A stretch of 7,192 bases of DNA from Pseudomonadota bacterium. GTDB lineage: Bacteria; Pseudomonadota; Gammaproteobacteria; JAKAQQ01. The stretch is taken from contig JAKAQQ010000037.1 of NCBI GenBank assembly GCA_021819635.1, forward strand, positions 1-7,192. Direction: 5' to 3'. Below, one piece after another: positions 5,906-7,192 of the stretch (position 1 is the stretch's first letter; the number at the start of each line of letters is the position of its first letter). Below the pieces are notes generated by a model. The model saw nothing but the letters and a program-made list of their open reading frames with translations. It was not told where the DNA came from and did no database searches. The position numbers and the translations under genes are program-made.

Positions 5906-6856
5906 ATGGGGGAGTTCGACCTCATCGCGCGCTACTTCGCCCCTCTCGGCGGCGCGGATCCGGAGGTCCGCCTCGGGATCGGTGACGACGGGGCCGTGCT
6001 CGCCCCGCCCGCGGGGGACGAGCTCGTCGTCACCTGCGACAGCCTGGTCGAAGGAATCCATTTGCCCGCTGGGGCGCCCGCAGTGTCCTGGGGACGGCGC
6101 CTCCTTGCGGTCAACCTGAGCGACCTCGGCGCGATGGGGGCGACCCCGCGCTGGGCACTTCTTGCCCTCACGATTCCCGAGGACGACACCTTCTGGCTTG
6201 AGGACTTTGCCCGCGGTTTCGGCGAGCGGGCCCGGGAGGCCCGCGTGGCGCTCGTGGGCGGAAACACGACACGGGGACCCCGGGCCGCCACGTTGACCCT
6301 GCTCGGCACGTTGCCCCCGGGATCGGCCCTACGGCGCAACACGGGTCGGGCGGGCGATCTGGTCCTCGTGACCGGGGTGCTCGGCGCGGCGGCCCTCGGC
6401 CGGCGCCTCTGGGACCGGGGGGTGCGCGCCGGCCGGCGGCTTGAGCCCTACCTCGACCCCGATCCCCCGTGGCGCCTGGGTCCTTTCCTCCGGGGGCGGG
6501 CGACGGGCGCCATCGATATCTCCGACGGGTTTCTCGCCGATCTCGGTCACCTCCTTGAGGCGTCGGGTACGGGGGCCGAAATCGAGATCGGCGCGCTCCC
6601 GCTGGCCCCCGGGCTGGATCGTGTTCAGGGGGGCGACCTTGAACTGGCGCTGGCGGGCGGCGACGATTACGAACTCTGCGTGACGGTGTCCGAAGAGAGG
6701 CTCGGGGTTCTGACCGCGGGCGCCCGGGATCTCGGTGTGCGACTGACCCGGGTGGGTTGCCTGACTTCGGAGCCGGGGCTTCGCCTCTCGGACGGCGGAC
6801 GGGGCGTCCCGACGCCAAGGGTGATGGGTCACGATCATTTTCGGTCCGTGTCGTGA
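5906..6856 (+). CDS. thiL: Thiamine-monophosphate kinase
   Basis: A 316-residue thiamine-phosphate kinase of the PurM/ThiL/SelD fold, catalysing the ATP-dependent last step from thiamine monophosphate to thiamine diphosphate. The N-terminal AIRS-related domain shows GIGDDGAVL (24-32), CDSLVEGIH (44-52) and the glycine-rich NLSDLGAMGATP (70-81). A second metal/nucleotide loop, LVGGNTTRG, follows at 116-124. The C-terminal domain has AIDISDGFLADLGHLLE and LALAGGDDYELCVT. All expected blocks are present and the length is normal. The loop at 116-124 reads GGN where many relatives, including E. coli, have GGD; asparagine occurs here in some ThiL groups as I recall them. The ATG follows the nusB stop by two bases, with GAGG immediately before it. 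The stop overlaps the pgpA GTG by four bases. Confidence 0.95.
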   Translation: MGEFDLIARYFAPLGGADPEVRLGIGDDGAVLAPPAGDELVVTCDSLVEGIHLPAGAPAVSWGRRLLAVNLSDLGAMGATPRWALLALTIPEDDTFWLEDFARGFGERAREARVALVGGNTTRGPRAATLTLLGTLPPGSALRRNTGRAGDLVLVTGVLGAAALGRRLWDRGVRAGRRLEPYLDPDPPWRLGPFLRGRATGAIDISDGFLADLGHLLEASGTGAEIEIGALPLAPGLDRVQGGDLELALAGGDDYELCVTVSEERLGVLTAGARDLGVRLTRVGCLTSEPGLRLSDGGRGVPTPRVMGHDHFRSVS

Positions 6857-7192
6857 ACGGACGGCGGATCGACCCCGCAACCTTCTGGGCCACGGGCTTC
6901 GGTCTGGGCCTGATCCCTTTTGCCCCCGGCACCTGGGGCAGTCTTTTCGCCTTGGTTCTGCGCGTGGCCGAAGGCGATCTCGCGCTTCCGGTCCGCGCGG
7001 CCCTCGCCACGGCGGCCGTGATTTTGGGGGTGCCGCTCTGCGGCCACGCCTCCCGTCGTCTTGGTCGCCCCGATCCTCCCGAAGTGGTTTGGGACGAGAT
7101 CGCCGCGCTCCTTGCCGCCACCCTGGCGGTCCCGTTTCGACCCCTTCCCTTGGTGGTGCTCTTCCTTGCCTTCCGGTTTTTCGATATCCTAG
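6853..7192 (+). CDS. pgpA: Phosphatidylglycerophosphatase A, N-terminal part (runs off right edge)
   Basis: From a GTG overlapping the thiL stop (GTGA), 113 codons stay open to the window edge. E. coli PgpA has 172 residues, so roughly the last third is missing. PgpA is an inner-membrane enzyme that dephosphorylates phosphatidylglycerol phosphate to phosphatidylglycerol. The evidence is ATGFGLGLIPFAPGTWGSL at 13-31, the family's N-terminal glycine-rich signature; VVWDEI at 78-83, matching the conserved IVWDEF acidic motif; and FRFFDIL at the edge, matching the start of the terminal FR..D..KPWP motif. Hydrophobic segments lie at about 44-62, 83-96 and 98-111. Position after thiL is the standard order. 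An apparent TAG at 7190-7192 is out of frame. Confidence 0.92.
   Translation, partial: MNGRRIDPATFWATGFGLGLIPFAPGTWGSLFALVLRVAEGDLALPVRAALATAAVILGVPLCGHASRRLGRPDPPEVVWDEIAALLAATLAVPFRPLPLVVLFLAFRFFDIL

Noticed and set aside
6168..7121. 317-codon open frame antisense to thiL and pgpA
   Set aside because: Arg/Pro-rich translation opposite two clearly recognised genes.
7190..7192. Apparent TAG stop at the right edge
   Set aside because: Out of frame with pgpA; the in-frame codon is CTA at 7189-7191 and the gene continues past the window.

Overview
This window looks like ordinary chromosome from a high-G+C proteobacterium. The gene order (mrp/apbC next to dcd; ribB-ribH-nusB-thiL-pgpA), the form of dCTP deaminase and the RibBX-type riboflavin enzyme all point to Gammaproteobacteria, perhaps a free-living or chemolithotrophic lineage. 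The genus cannot be named from the sequence. Base composition is high in G+C and looks even throughout. I see no tRNA, rRNA, CRISPR array, insertion sequence, phage gene or other sign of recent transfer.

Layout, left to right. (1) Positions 1-669, minus strand: the N-terminal 223 codons of a MoxR-family AAA+ ATPase, cut by the left edge. (2) A short divergent intergenic region, 670-753. (3) A plus-strand operon, 754-2929: an Mrp/ApbC iron-sulfur carrier ATPase, dCTP deaminase (dcd), and a small predicted lipoprotein with an NTF2/SnoaL-like fold. (4) A convergent minus-strand gene for a DedA-family membrane protein, 2941-3597, whose stop lies 11 bases from the lipoprotein stop. (5) A second divergent intergenic region, 3598-3736. 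(6) A tightly packed plus-strand operon from 3737 to the right edge: ribB (RibBX form), ribH, nusB, thiL and the start of pgpA. Start and stop codons overlap at ribB/ribH, ribH/nusB and thiL/pgpA, and only two bases separate nusB from thiL.

How the genes work together. RibB makes 3,4-dihydroxy-2-butanone 4-phosphate, which RibH joins to a ribitylaminouracil to form the riboflavin precursor lumazine. ThiL makes thiamine diphosphate, NusB acts in rRNA antitermination, and PgpA finishes phosphatidylglycerol synthesis. Mrp supplies Fe-S clusters, Dcd feeds dUTP/dTTP synthesis, and DedA belongs to a family linked to undecaprenyl-phosphate or lipid recycling. These are mainly housekeeping roles.

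The most informative observation is that the GTP cyclohydrolase II half of the RibB protein has lost all three zinc-ligand cysteines. It is therefore very likely not a GTP cyclohydrolase, and a separate ribA is expected elsewhere. The least characterised gene is the lipoprotein downstream of dcd. I found no convincing evidence of a previously undescribed system.
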